Of a stretch of DNA of 64,000 nt, positions 48,706 to 58,543 are shown piece by piece. The DNA is from Rhizobium sp. 32-5/1 (GTDB lineage Bacteria; Pseudomonadota; Alphaproteobacteria; Rhizobiales; Rhizobiaceae). Under the pieces are notes generated by a model that ran no database searches, was not told the origin of the DNA, and was given only the letters and a program-made list of their open reading frames with translations. The stretch is taken from assembly GCF_029537235.1 (NCBI RefSeq), contig NZ_CP120639.1:496001-560000 (forward strand). The letters are read 5' to 3'. Positions within the stretch are counted from its first letter, which is position 1. Each line of letters begins with the position of its first letter. Position numbers and translations under genes: made by a program.

Positions 48706-48727
48706 TTGAATGTAGTGGTTGGATAAT

Positions 48728-48743
48728 TGGATACAAAAATCCA
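48728..48743. promoter_or_regulatory. Operator-like inverted repeat upstream of gntR
   Basis: TGGAT (48728-48732) and ATCCA (48739-48743) flank ACAAAA in a perfect 5-6-5 inverted repeat. A further TTGGATA half-site precedes it. The repeat covers the upstream TTG start candidate at 48727, which supports the ATG at 48754 as the true start. Confidence 0.5.
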
Positions 48744-48753
48744 GCAGGTGAAA

Positions 48754-49425
48754 ATGTCAGGTTCTTTTGCCACCAGCGTGCATCTCGCTTCAACTGCGGA
48801 GCAGGAGGCTTATCTCCATCTGCAGCAGGCCTTGCGCATCGGCCGGTACAAGCCCGGCGACCGCCTGATTCCCGAGGAGATCGCATCTGAAATCGGCATG
48901 AGCCGCATGCCGGTTCGCGAGGCATTTCGCCGCCTTGCAGCCGATGGACTGGTGACATTGCGCCCCAATCGAGGGTGCGTGGTCGCAGGCCTCACGCTGG
49001 ATGAAATCCATGAGATTTTCGAGATTCGCTCCGTTCTGGAGGGACTGGCTGTACGGCTTGCTACACCGAAGATGACGACCGAAATCTTCGAAGAACTTGA
49101 ACGGCTGCTCGACCGCATGGAGCGTGCCGGAAAGTCCGGCAGCAATGACTGGGTCCTTCGTCATCAGGAATTTCACGCAATCATCTTCAATCTGAGCGAG
49201 CGCCCAAAGCTCATCCGCCAGATCACGGCCCTGCACGTCGCCATCGAACCTTACATGCGCATCTGGTTCGACTACGTCAACAAGCCACTCTCGGCACGCG
49301 AGGAGCATCAGACGCTCATTGACGCCTTACGCTCCGGCGATCCTAGCCACGCGGAAACGGTCATGCAGGAACACATAATAGCAACCCCGAACTTGCTGGC
49401 GGACTACGCCAGTCCAAGACGGTAA
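48754..49425 (+). CDS. GntR/FadR-type transcriptional regulator
   Basis: 223 residues. The winged HTH (ALRIGRYKPGDRLIPEEIASEIGMSRMPVREAFRRLAADGLVTL, in parts) is followed by an FCD-type all-helical ligand domain with the metal-binding His in LRHQEFHAIIF and ALHVAIEPYMRIW. FCD members sense carboxylic or amino acids. It is transcribed in the same direction as, and 93 bp before, the amino-acid transporter genes, so it probably controls them through the ATCCA repeat and sites near 49430. Confidence 0.85.
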   Translation: MSGSFATSVHLASTAEQEAYLHLQQALRIGRYKPGDRLIPEEIASEIGMSRMPVREAFRRLAADGLVTLRPNRGCVVAGLTLDEIHEIFEIRSVLEGLAVRLATPKMTTEIFEELERLLDRMERAGKSGSNDWVLRHQEFHAIIFNLSERPKLIRQITALHVAIEPYMRIWFDYVNKPLSAREEHQTLIDALRSGDPSHAETVMQEHIIATPNLLADYASPRR

Positions 49426-49518
49426 AGTCGCTCGATCAATTGTCCGCAGCCGGAGGAGACATCCGGCACGGGCGGGGAACCGCCGTCACAAAACGGCTCA
49501 ACACGAAGAGGAAATGTC

Positions 49519-50370
49519 ATGACGATTCGTCGCATGGCCGCGCTTGCGGCTGCTCTCACCACACTGACCTTCGGCCCGACGGCATATGCCCAGAGCGCGC
49601 CGACAGAAATCAAGATTGCGACCGAGGGCGCCTATGCTCCCTGGAATTTCACGAATGCCAAGGGTGAGCTCGACGGCCTCGAGATCGAGCTCGCGAATGA
49701 TCTCTGCGCCCGGATGAAGATCAAGTGCACAATCGTCGCGCAGGATTGGGACGGCCTCATCCCCTCGCTGACCGTCGGAAAATTCGACGTCATCATGGCC
49801 GGCATGTTCATCACACCGAAGCGTCTAGAGACGATCGACTTCACGCAACCTTATGCGGTGGACCCGGGTGGCTTTGCGGTTGCCAAGGACAGCGAGCTTG
49901 GAAAGCTCGGCCTGTCGACCGAGCGTTTCGACATGAGCAAAGAAGCCGAAGCGACAACGGCTATCGAAAAGCTGAAGCCGATGCTCAAGGGCAAGATCGT
50001 CGGCGTTCAGGCGGCCACAACCATGCTGGACTTCGTCAAGAAGTACTTCGGCGACACGGTTGAAGTCCGTGAATACAAGACGACCGAGCAGCACGACCTC
50101 GACCTGGCTGCCGGCCGCATCGATGCCATTTTTGCTCAGCAGACGGCGCTTGCGGCAACGCTCACCAAGCCGGAATTTGGCGACTACACCGTTGCCGGCC
50201 CCGGCTTCGTCGGCGGCCTCTTCGGTATGGGCACGGGTGCGGGTCTGCGGAAGGAAGACACCAAGCTCAAAGACATGCTGAACGCCGCCATCGACGCCGC
50301 CATTGCCGATGGCACGATCAAGCGCATTTCTGAGAAATGGGTCGGCACAGACGTCACCCCGGTCAAGTAA
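49519..50370 (+). CDS. Family 3 periplasmic amino-acid-binding protein
   Basis: 283 residues. A signal peptide (MTIRRMAALAAALTTLTFGPTAYAQS) is followed by the typical KIATEGAYAPWNFTNAKGELDGLEIELANDLC (in parts), AGMFITPKRLETIDFTQPY and GTIKRISEKWVG. This is the polar amino-acid/opine binding family. Relatives bind Lys/Arg/ornithine, opines or gamma-glutamyl compounds. A 13-bp hairpin after the stop probably protects its mRNA, allowing more binding protein than permease. Confidence 0.85.
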   Translation: MTIRRMAALAAALTTLTFGPTAYAQSAPTEIKIATEGAYAPWNFTNAKGELDGLEIELANDLCARMKIKCTIVAQDWDGLIPSLTVGKFDVIMAGMFITPKRLETIDFTQPYAVDPGGFAVAKDSELGKLGLSTERFDMSKEAEATTAIEKLKPMLKGKIVGVQAATTMLDFVKKYFGDTVEVREYKTTEQHDLDLAAGRIDAIFAQQTALAATLTKPEFGDYTVAGPGFVGGLFGMGTGAGLRKEDTKLKDMLNAAIDAAIADGTIKRISEKWVGTDVTPVK

Positions 50371-50385
50371 CCCACGGCGGACCGA

Positions 50386-50416
50386 TGCAGCCGGAGTTCC
50401 CGCAACTCCGGCTGCA
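50386..50416 (+). promoter_or_regulatory. Intercistronic hairpin between binding protein and permease genes
   Basis: TGCAGCCGGAGTT (50386-50398) pairs perfectly with AACTCCGGCTGCA (50404-50416) with a 5-nt loop. There is no U-tract. Such hairpins in ABC operons stabilise the upstream binding-protein message or reduce downstream transcription. Confidence 0.65.
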
Positions 50417-50443
50417 GGAATGACATAAAGGGGTTTCGCCTGC

Positions 50444-51157
50444 ATGCTTGAAAAACTGTATCTGCTCGGTTTCGCCGAAGGCGGCTGGGGCACAGCCCTG
50501 CTCGGCGCAGCGGGAGTGACCGTTTTGCTATCGATGCTGGGCTTTCTGCTCGGAGCCGTATTCGGGGCCGTTGGCGCGAGCGGCGGGCTGTCCTCCAGAC
50601 GACTGCCAAAAACCCTCGCCTCGGTTTACGGCACCATTTTTCGCGGTGTTCCGGATCTTCTCACCATCTACCTCTTCTACTACGGCGGCAGCGTGGCTCT
50701 CACAGCGATTGCCAATGCCTTCGGCTCGGGCGGGTTTGTCGGCCTTCCCTCGCTTGCGACCGGCATCATCGCCATCGGCATAATCTCGGGCGCCTATCAG
50801 GCTGAAGTCTATCGCGGCGCCTATCTCGCCGTCGAGCAGGGACAGTTCGATGCTGCAAAAGCGCTGGCGCTGTCACGCGTCCAGATGCTTCGGCTCGTGA
50901 TCATTCCGCAACTCCTGCGCCACGCGATCCCCGGCCTCAGCAATGTCTGGCAGTTGGTCCTCAAGGATTCGGCTCTGATCTCCGTGATCGGCCTGGTCGA
51001 ACTGATGCGTCAGTCACAGATCGGTGCGGGCTCCACGCGCGAACCCTTCCTGTTCTACATAGCCGCGGCAGCCCTTTATTTCGTCATCGCTGGCATAACC
51101 GGTCAAATCTTCCGCCGTGCAGAGACCCGCACATCTCGGGGGATCTTGCATCTATGA
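50444..51157 (+). CDS. Polar amino-acid ABC permease (HisQ type)
   Basis: 237 residues with five or six helices and the BPD transport EAA loop QFDAAKALALSRVQMLRLVIIPQ. FRGVPDLLTIYLFYYGG is typical of HisQ/ArtQ proteins. It overlaps the next permease by 4 nt (ATGA). It forms the importer membrane channel with that permease. Confidence 0.85.
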   Translation: MLEKLYLLGFAEGGWGTALLGAAGVTVLLSMLGFLLGAVFGAVGASGGLSSRRLPKTLASVYGTIFRGVPDLLTIYLFYYGGSVALTAIANAFGSGGFVGLPSLATGIIAIGIISGAYQAEVYRGAYLAVEQGQFDAAKALALSRVQMLRLVIIPQLLRHAIPGLSNVWQLVLKDSALISVIGLVELMRQSQIGAGSTREPFLFYIAAAALYFVIAGITGQIFRRAETRTSRGILHL

Positions 51158-51846
51158 TCGACGTCGGCTTCTTCCTGGAAATTGTCCCGCAACTTCTCTC
51201 CGGCGTCCCGCTCACCCTTAAGTTGGCCGGCACCTCCATTCTGCTCGGCTTTGCCCTGGCGCTACTGCTGGCCCTTGCTCAACAGGGCGAACATCGCCTG
51301 GTGGTCTGGCCGATCCGCACCTTCGTTGCCGTGTTTCGCGGTACGCCGCTGCTCGTCCAGATCTTCTTGATCTATTACGGCCTCGGCCAGTTCCGCCCCT
51401 CTCTGCAGGCGATCGGGCTCTGGGGACTGTTTCGCGAACCCTACTGGTGCGCAATCCTGGCGCTGACCTTGAATACTGCCGCCTATGGCAGTGAGATCCT
51501 GCGCGGCGCGATCAGGAACGTTCCGCGAGGACTGGGGGAAGCGGCCCAGGCGCTCGGCATGACGCGCCTCTTGACACTTCGGCTGGTGATCCTTCCCATC
51601 GCACTTCGCCAGGCAATTCCGGCCTATGGCAATGAAATCATCCTGATGGTGAAGGGCACCTCGCTTGCCTCGATCGTCACGTTGCTGGAGGTGACCGGAA
51701 TCGCCCGGAACCTCATTTCCGAAAGCTATCGCGCGATCGAGGTCTTCCTGGCTGCCGGCACGATATACCTTTTCCTGAACTTCCTGATTGTCCGGGCACT
51801 TGCCCACCTGGAAGTCCGCATGACGCCATACCGGTCCCGGAGTTGA
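51154..51846 (+). CDS. Polar amino-acid ABC permease (HisM type)
   Basis: 230 residues with the EAA loop GLGEAAQALGMTRLLTLRLVILPIA and FRGTPLLVQIFLIYYGLGQF. It is the paired permease of the HisQ type. No ATPase gene follows, although HisP-like ATPases usually complete these operons; a shared ATPase elsewhere must serve. The GGT-like gene starts 38 nt downstream. Confidence 0.85.
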   Translation: MIDVGFFLEIVPQLLSGVPLTLKLAGTSILLGFALALLLALAQQGEHRLVVWPIRTFVAVFRGTPLLVQIFLIYYGLGQFRPSLQAIGLWGLFREPYWCAILALTLNTAAYGSEILRGAIRNVPRGLGEAAQALGMTRLLTLRLVILPIALRQAIPAYGNEIILMVKGTSLASIVTLLEVTGIARNLISESYRAIEVFLAAGTIYLFLNFLIVRALAHLEVRMTPYRSRS

Positions 51847-51884
51847 AGACCGGCGCAATTGAGAATACGAGGAGATTGACAAGG

Positions 51885-53480
51885 ATGCGCAATTTCGAGA
51901 AGCCGACGCGGTCGGTGGCCGTGTCGGCCAAGGCCATGGCGGCGACGTCCCACCCCTATGCCACGCTGACGGCAGTCAACATCCTGCAGGCTGGCGGCAA
52001 CGCAATGGATGCAGCGATTGCTGCCTGCGCCGTTCAGTGCGTGGTCGAACCCGGCTCCACGGGCATCGGTGGCGATTGTTTCGCCCTTTATGCTCCGAAG
52101 GGCGGCGAGCGCGTGCTGGCCTATAACGGCTCCGGCCGGACCCCGAAGGCGCTCACAATCGACTGGTTCGAAGAGCGCGGTCTGACCGAAGTTCCGCGTC
52201 AGTCGCCCTCCGCCGTCACCATTCCAGGTGCGATCGATGCCTGGACCCGCCTACATGCCGATTATGGTCGCCTGTCGCTCGCAGACGTTCTGGCACCTGC
52301 CATTCGTTATGCCGATGAAGGTTATGCCATCACGCCCCGCGTTCATCGCGACTGGGTGAAGGAAGAGGCCCTTCTCTCGACCGATAAGGCGGCAGCCGAC
52401 ATCTTCCTGCCGGGCGGCCGGGCGCCACGGATTGGTGAAATGCACCGCCAGCCGAAACTCGCTGCCACGCTTCGCAAGATCGCGGCCGAAGGTCGCGATG
52501 GCTTTTACACCGGTTCTGTTGCCGAAGACATGGTGGCGCATTTGAACGCCCATGGCGGCCTGCACACGCTTGATGACTTTGCCACGGCCAAGGGTGAGTA
52601 TGTTGACCCGGTGACCACCACGTTCCGCGGCCATACCGTGCACGAATGCCCGCCGAATGGTCAGGGCATCATCGCTCTTCTCATTCTCAACATTCTCTCT
52701 TGCTTCGACAATACGCTCGAACCTCAGTCGGCGGACCGGCTGCACCTCGAGATCGAAGCGACCCGCCTCGCCTATGCCGCCCGCGATGCCTGGATAGCCG
52801 ATCCGGCCAATGCAAACGTCCCGATCGATCAACTGCTTTCAACCGACTTCGCGCGCGGACTGGCCGAGAAGATTGATTTCACCCGAGCACTCACAGAGCT
52901 GCCCGACTTCGAGATGCCGCTGCATCGCGACACGGTCTACATCTCGATCATCGACGAAGATCGCAATGCAGTCAGCTTCATCAACTCGATCTTCGACAGC
53001 TTCGGAACCGGGCTTGTCGCACCGGAGTCGGGCGTGATCCTGCACAATCGTGGCCAGAGTTTCTCGCTGACACGCGGGCATCCCAACATGATCGCCCCGG
53101 AAAAGCGACCTCTCCACACCATCATCCCCGGCATGATGACCCGGAACGGGCGCACGGAAATGTCCTTCGGCGTGATGGGCGGCTACTATCAGGCCATGGG
53201 CCATGCGCATCTCATCTCCAAGGTCGTTGATTACGGGATGGACATTCAGGACGCGATCGACCTTCCGCGCCTGATCCCCGTCGGCGGCAAGAACCCGCGT
53301 GTCGAGGCGGAGCATACGGTCCCAGTTGAAATCCAAGCCGAACTCATCCGCCGAGGCTTCGAGATCGTGCCCGCAGAAGATCCGATCGGCGGCGCACAGG
53401 TCGTGTACATCGACTGGGAGAACGGCACCCTGACGGGCGCATCGGAGTCGCGCAAGGATGGGATCGCCCTTGGATACTGA
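51885..53480 (+). CDS. Gamma-glutamyltransferase family hydrolase
   Basis: 531 residues from MRNFEKPTRSV; the longer frame to 51843 lies within the permease. The large subunit has ILQAGGNAMDAAIAA and GSTGIGGDCFALY. The catalytic N-terminal Thr of the small subunit is likely Thr350 in the DTVYISIIDEDRNAVSF block, followed by FGTGLVAPESGVILHNRG. There is no signal peptide, so it is predicted to be cytoplasmic. With a polar amino-acid importer upstream, it may cleave imported gamma-glutamyl amides or glutathione-like peptides. Autoprocessing at Thr350 is inferred from the family. Confidence 0.8.
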   Translation: MRNFEKPTRSVAVSAKAMAATSHPYATLTAVNILQAGGNAMDAAIAACAVQCVVEPGSTGIGGDCFALYAPKGGERVLAYNGSGRTPKALTIDWFEERGLTEVPRQSPSAVTIPGAIDAWTRLHADYGRLSLADVLAPAIRYADEGYAITPRVHRDWVKEEALLSTDKAAADIFLPGGRAPRIGEMHRQPKLAATLRKIAAEGRDGFYTGSVAEDMVAHLNAHGGLHTLDDFATAKGEYVDPVTTTFRGHTVHECPPNGQGIIALLILNILSCFDNTLEPQSADRLHLEIEATRLAYAARDAWIADPANANVPIDQLLSTDFARGLAEKIDFTRALTELPDFEMPLHRDTVYISIIDEDRNAVSFINSIFDSFGTGLVAPESGVILHNRGQSFSLTRGHPNMIAPEKRPLHTIIPGMMTRNGRTEMSFGVMGGYYQAMGHAHLISKVVDYGMDIQDAIDLPRLIPVGGKNPRVEAEHTVPVEIQAELIRRGFEIVPAEDPIGGAQVVYIDWENGTLTGASESRKDGIALGY

Positions 53481-53508
53481 CGACGGTTGCGCAGAAACGC
53501 CGGCAAGA

Positions 53509-53543
53509 TAAGGCCGCACCAGCACGATGTTGGCGCGGCCTTA
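53509..53543. terminator. Hairpin after the GGT gene
   Basis: TAAGGCCGC (53509-53517) pairs with GCGGCCTTA (53535-53543) with a 17-nt loop. It lies 28 nt past the GGT stop and 32 nt from the end of the convergent esterase remnant, so it may act for both directions. It has no U-tract. Confidence 0.5.
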
Positions 53544-53574
53544 CCTTCGACTGCATTGAAACAATCACACCATA

Positions 53575-54290
53575 TCAAAGCCCCAGCCATTTCATCTGCT
53601 TTCGCTCCTGAAACGCCTGTCCACCCTCATGTTTGTTGAAGTCGTATTCGACGATTTACTTCTCACCGGCGTAGGCTGCATAGACCGTGGAGGGTGGGCA
53701 AATGTCATCGATCATGCCGACGGAAAAGAACGCCGTCGCCCTGGCCCGCCTCGCGAAATTCACGCAGTCGAAATAGGCGAGGGTTTCGAATACCCTATCC
53801 TTCTTGTCGCGTTGCTGGGCGAACTGGGCGATCTCGGTGTAGGGCTCACGGAAGGCCACTCTCACGGCGCGTGGAAATCGCATAGGAAAGGCACATCCGG
53901 CATGGCAGCCTTGATCCATGGATCAAGCCCGGCAGCGGCAATGGACATGCCTCCGCCCTGACTGTCGCGGCAGACCGCAATCCTGGTTCTGTCGATGAAG
54001 GGCAGTTCCACCATCGCGTCGATCGCACGCACGCAGTCTTTCAGCAGGCGACGGTAGTAGTAGTCCTTCTGGTCGAGGGCCCCTCGCGTCATGAAGCCCG
54101 GAAACGACGCCGTGGACCCGACGGGGTCGGGTATCGCCGGCACTCCAGACACTGCCCTGCCCGCGCGTATCCATGCGGAAATATGCGTAGCCCGAGGCGG
54201 CCCAATGCAGTTGATCACGCGGCTGACCACGACCGCCGCCGTAGCCGATGTACTGGACCACGAGAAGGCGATCGCTCCCGAGCCCTGAGG
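53575..54290 (-). pseudogene. Acetylxylan-esterase/cephalosporin-C-deacetylase-like remnant
   Basis: Minus-strand pieces read [61 protein letters not shown] with the nucleophile Ser, PFLCDFP and GMIDDICPPSTVYAAY. These belong to the acetylxylan esterase (AXE1) family. The N-terminal third is missing because a deletion joined it to the ligase remnant. There are frame changes near 54140 and 53877, and TAA at 53643-53645 replaces a codon before IVEYDFNKHEGG. Several independent lesions mark a real pseudogene. The end is a TGA at 53575. Confidence 0.75.
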
Positions 54291-54815
54291 CCAAGCGATG
54301 TGGACGACTATGGGCACGCGGGGCAGTCGATCCGCAAGAAGTTGATTCGGCGTTGAAGTCGCCCATTCAGGTGCCAGCGTATTGACCATTCCGTGTAGTC
54401 GCTGGTCTTAAATGCTGTTGCCGTCGCTGACGCAGCAAAGCCGACCTTGTTCAGCGCGAATTCAAGCTCGGACAGTCGACAGGCCGGATTGCAGGTCACC
54501 AGCACCAAGCCGGCGCGCGCCGCGGCGAATGCGTTAGCGTCCATCCGGCGCCGTCGAGTGACGGATGCCAATGCGATCACCCTGGCGGAGTTCAAGGACT
54601 AGCAGTCCAGCGGCGAAAACATCCGCGCGATCACGCAGCTCGCACCAAAGCCCAAGGCACGCCCAGCGCGGGCGATATGAGCTGGTCGTTTCGACCCATT
54701 TGTCCGCGGCTCGTTCCATTGCTTCGCCAATCATGGGGCCGGGGAGTGGCACGGCAGTCTCGGCGGAACGCAACTCGCCAAAACGTCGGTCATCAGTTCC
54801 TCCCAATTGTATCAT
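54291..54815 (-). pseudogene. N-terminal remnant of an AMP-forming acyl-CoA ligase fused by deletion to an esterase remnant
   Basis: The start at 54815 overlaps the HMG-CoA-lyase stop by ATGA, so it was the next gene of the liu operon. It reads [63 protein letters not shown] and [21 protein letters not shown], the N-terminal 190 residues of a fatty-acyl-CoA ligase. It then passes into the esterase remnant at about 54270-54305. At least three frame changes occur, and the AMP-binding and C-terminal domains are gone. Confidence 0.7.
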
Positions 54816-55717
54816 AAGCCGCGTGCCATCAGAGCGCGTGAGACCTTTGATGCCGGCATCCGCTGCAGGTGTCGCGAGATCACCTGTCCGGCCAAACCGA
54901 GAAGTGAAAGGTCGATGCCGGTCTTAACACCCATGCCCTCCAGCATGTAGACGACGTCCTCCGTGGCCACGTTGCCGCTGGCTCCGGCGGCATAGGGGCA
55001 CCCTCCCAGGCCCGCGACGGCGCTATCGATCACGGAGACTCCAAGCTCCAAACAAGCATAAATATTGGCCAGCGCCTGTCCGTATGTATCGTGAAAATGT
55101 AACGCGAGCCGGTCCATCGGCACATCTGCGGCGACGCGCTCGATCAGGCTTCGTGCTTTGGTCGGTGTCCCTATGCCTATTGTATCGCCGAGTGAGATTT
55201 CATAGCAGCCCATCTCGAACAGGCGTGATGCGACGCGCGCCACCGCCACGGCTGGAACTTCGCCTTCATATGGACAACCGAGCACACATGAAACATAGCC
55301 GCGTACCCTCACCTTATGGTGGCGCGCCTTATCCATGATTGGCACGAAGCGAGCGAGGCTATCCTCGATGGAACAGTTGATGTTGCGCTGCGAAAAACTC
55401 TGCGAAGCCGATGCGAACAGCGCGACCTCCTGGACATTGCAGGCAAGCGCGCGGTCGAACCCTTCCAGGTTGGGGGTGAGGACAGTATAGCGCACACCGG
55501 CTCGATTGCGGATTCGCGCCAGCACTTCGGCTGAGTCGGCCATTTGCGGCACCCATTTCGGCGAAACAAAACTGCCGACTTCGATACTGGTCAGGCCCGC
55601 ATCGGCGAGCGCTTCAATCAGAGCGACCTTCACATCCACGGGGACAATGGTCTTCTCGTTCTGAAGCCCGTCACGGGGGCCAACTTCGACGATCCGCACA
55701 TGGGGAGCAAAGCTCAT
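54812..55717 (-). CDS. liuE: Hydroxymethylglutaryl-CoA lyase
   Basis: 301 residues from [22 protein letters not shown], the invariant HMG-CoA lyase opening with the catalytic Arg and Asp. Other motifs are GSFVSPKWVPQMAD, RGYVSCVLGCPYEG with the catalytic Cys nearby, SLGDTIGIGTP, LHFHDTYGQAL and GLGGCPYAAGASGN. It cleaves HMG-CoA to acetyl-CoA and acetoacetate, the last step of leucine breakdown. Its start overlaps the MCC alpha stop by ATGA. The symbol follows the Pseudomonas liuE name for this pathway step. Confidence 0.9.
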   Translation of the reverse strand: MSFAPHVRIVEVGPRDGLQNEKTIVPVDVKVALIEALADAGLTSIEVGSFVSPKWVPQMADSAEVLARIRNRAGVRYTVLTPNLEGFDRALACNVQEVALFASASQSFSQRNINCSIEDSLARFVPIMDKARHHKVRVRGYVSCVLGCPYEGEVPAVAVARVASRLFEMGCYEISLGDTIGIGTPTKARSLIERVAADVPMDRLALHFHDTYGQALANIYACLELGVSVIDSAVAGLGGCPYAAGASGNVATEDVVYMLEGMGVKTGIDLSLLGLAGQVISRHLQRMPASKVSRALMARGL

Positions 55718-57734
55718 AGCGCGCCCTCCTTTGCGAAAAGAACGAGTTCGGTCCCCTCTTCGACCATTTCGTCCACTTTGCAACGGACTTCGGCGATCGT
55801 GCCCTGCCTCGGCGCACTCAGCGTCAGTTCCATCTTCATCGCTTCGATGACAACCAGAGGCACGTTCTTCTCGACGACGTCGCCCGGCTGGACCATAACC
55901 TGCACGACGCGACCTGGAATCGGCGCCGCGATGCGCTCGCTTCCGGTCGCTTCCGTTACGGGTGGTGCCAGCGGGTCCTCCAGGGTCAGGACATGATTGC
56001 GGCCCTCGATAATGACGGTCAGCTCACTACCGCGCCGGACCACCTCGACCCGTCGCGAAACGCCCTCGATCAGAACACGTGCACCGGCGGCATCGGTCCG
56101 CATCTGCGCCTGCACTGTTCCCGATGGCAGATCTATGCGGAGCCGATCCTCAGGCCGCGGCCAGGTGCGGATCACGACGGGGCCCCTGTCGCCGCGCCGC
56201 AAATGCAGGTCCTGATAGCCATCTCCATTGACCCTCCACGCATCGACCTCAGCCCAGGGCGACCAGGGATCGCCCGTCTCCCGGGCTTGGGCGGCGACCA
56301 GCGCACGTCGGTCGTTAGTAACCGTCAAGACCGCCGCAGCCCAGGCAACCGGTTCAACATCATCGGTGTCTGTGTTGGTGGCGGAGAGCAGGTCATGGGC
56401 ATGCCGGGCGATGAACCCGGTATCGAACTGAGCGCCTGCAAAAGCCGGATGCGCGGTGATAGCCCGCAGCAGGCCCAGATTGGTCGTGACCCCGACGACT
56501 TCATAGTGAGCAAGCGCCGCCTCCATCTGGCGCAGGGCTGCCGGACGATCCTCCCCCAGACGATCAGCTTGGCGATCATCGGGTCATAGTGGGAGGTGAT
56601 GAGATCACCCTCGACGACGCCCGTATCGACACGCACCCAACCGGGAACATCGCCGGGCTGTCGCAAATGCAAGAGCTTGCCAACGGCCGGCATGAAGTCC
56701 CGCGCCGGGTCTTCGGCATAGACGCGCGCCTCGATCGCGTGCCCTCTTGGGGCAAACAGTTCAGGAAGGTTCGGCAGCGGCTCACCGGATGCGACGCGCA
56801 ACTGCCATTCGACGAGGTCAAGCCCGGTGATCATTTCGGTAACGGGATGCTCGACCTGAAGTCGTGTGTTCATCTCCATGAAATAAAACTGCCCATCCTC
56901 GACGATAAATTCCACGGTTCCCGCGCCGACATAACCAACGGCCCGGGCCGCATCTACGGCAGCCTTGCCCATCGCCTCGCGTCGTTCCGGCGTCATTCCG
57001 GGTGCGGGTGCTTCCTCCAGCACCTTTTGGTGGCGACGCTGGATCGAGCAATCGCGCTCAAAAAGGGAGACGGTGTTGCCGAAACTGTCGGCAAAGACCT
57101 GGATCTCGATATGGCGAGGGCTGGTGAGATACTTCTCGATCAGCAGCCGATCATCACCGAACGACGCCTGCGCTTCGCGCTTGGCGCCCTCGATTGCCGC
57201 TTCGATTTCCTCTGCCGCGGACACAAAGCGCATGCCCTTGCCGCCACCGCCAGCGGAGGCTTTGATGAGAACCGGATAGCCGATCTCTGCGGCCTTCTGG
57301 CCGAGCAGGGAAACATCCTGGTCTTCGCCGTGATAGCCGGGGACAAGCGGGACGCCAGAGCGTGCCATCAAGGACTTGGATTGCGCCTTCGAACCCATGG
57401 CACGGATGGCGGCCTCGGGCGGGCCGATGAACACAATGCCAGCGGCCGTGCAGGCGGCGGCGAAATCGGCATTTTCCGAAAGGAACCCATAACCGGGATG
57501 GATCGCTTGCGCGCCCGATCGGCGGGCAACATCAAGGATTCCCTCTCCGCGGAGATAACTCTCGCGGGCCGGCGCCGGACCGATCGGCCAGGCTTCGTCG
57601 GCAAAGAGCGTATGCCGCGCGCCTTCATCGGCGTCGGAATAGACCGCAACCGTCGCGATGCCGAGCCGTCGTGCGGTCGCCATCACCCTGCAGGCAATTT
57701 CCCCGCGGTTGGCGATGAGGATCTTTCGGAACAT
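55714..57734 (-). CDS. liuD: Methylcrotonyl-CoA carboxylase alpha subunit (biotin-containing), frame broken at 56553-56557
   Basis: About 674 residues from [17 protein letters not shown]. Biotin carboxylase ATP-grasp motifs are [28 protein letters not shown] and ARVYAEDP. The biotin carboxyl carrier site EAMKME is near the C-terminus. The minus-strand G5 run at 56553-56557 needs a sixth G to join IVWG to [11 protein letters not shown]. Together with liuB it carboxylates 3-methylcrotonyl-CoA. It is followed by liuE with a 4-nt overlap. Confidence 0.9.
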
Positions 57735-57747
57735 CGGGGCCTCCTGC

Positions 57748-58533
57748 TCATTGCTGCCGCCAGGCGGGTGTCGTTTTGGCAAGGAACGCAGAAGTTCCCT
57801 CTCGGCCTTCGGTCGAGGCCCTCCGGGCTGCAATGCGCCGCCCGGTTTCCTCTGCGAGTGCTGCATCGAGGGCACGCCCCTCGCACAGAAAAATGAGATC
57901 CTTGGCATCGGCCTGGGCACCAGGGGCGCCCTGAAGCAAGGCCTTCAAGACGCCCTCGCCGGCCGTCGTCAGTTCTCCTTCAGGCACAACGTCCTGCACC
58001 AGCCCGATGTCCCGGGCACGGTCCGCATTGAAAACCTCGGCAGTTTGGAACAAACGGCGCGCCCAGCGAGGGCCGATTGCATTGATGACATAGGGACTGA
58101 TCGTCGCGGGCGTGAGGCCAAGCTTCACCTCGCTGAAACAAAAGCTTGCACGATCCGACGCGATTGCGATGTCGCAGCAGGCAACAAGACCGGCGCCGCC
58201 GCCAAAAGCTGCGCCCTGCACCAGCGCGAGAGTTGGTTTGCAGAGGCGGTCGAGCATGTGCATCAGTCCAGCCAAACCAGCCGCATCGGCAATGTTCTCT
58301 TCCACAGAAAGCTGTGCCATGCGGCGCATCCAGCCGAGATCGGCCCCTGCCGAAAAACTGCGGCCGGCACCGGTCAGCACAACGGCGCGAATACCGGGAT
58401 CGCCCTCGAGACGTTTGAGACTTGCCGTCAAATCCGCGATCAACACATCGTCAAAAGCGTTGTGCTGCTCCGGTCGGTTTAACGTCACAGTGGCGATGCC
58501 CCGCTCATCTACTGTTTCCAGAATACTGGTCAT
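57748..58533 (-). CDS. liuC: Methylglutaconyl-CoA hydratase (enoyl-CoA hydratase family)
   Basis: 261 residues from [12 protein letters not shown]. The crotonase oxyanion loops are [11 protein letters not shown] and [19 protein letters not shown], followed by [19 protein letters not shown]. Its position between the two MCC subunit genes assigns it to hydration of 3-methylglutaconyl-CoA. Its start is 11 nt after the stop of liuB, and liuD starts 13 nt after its own stop. Confidence 0.85.
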   Translation of the reverse strand: MTSILETVDERGIATVTLNRPEQHNAFDDVLIADLTASLKRLEGDPGIRAVVLTGAGRSFSAGADLGWMRRMAQLSVEENIADAAGLAGLMHMLDRLCKPTLALVQGAAFGGGAGLVACCDIAIASDRASFCFSEVKLGLTPATISPYVINAIGPRWARRLFQTAEVFNADRARDIGLVQDVVPEGELTTAGEGVLKALLQGAPGAQADAKDLIFLCEGRALDAALAEETGRRIAARRASTEGREGTSAFLAKTTPAWRQQ

Positions 58534-58543
58534 CGTCCTCTCC

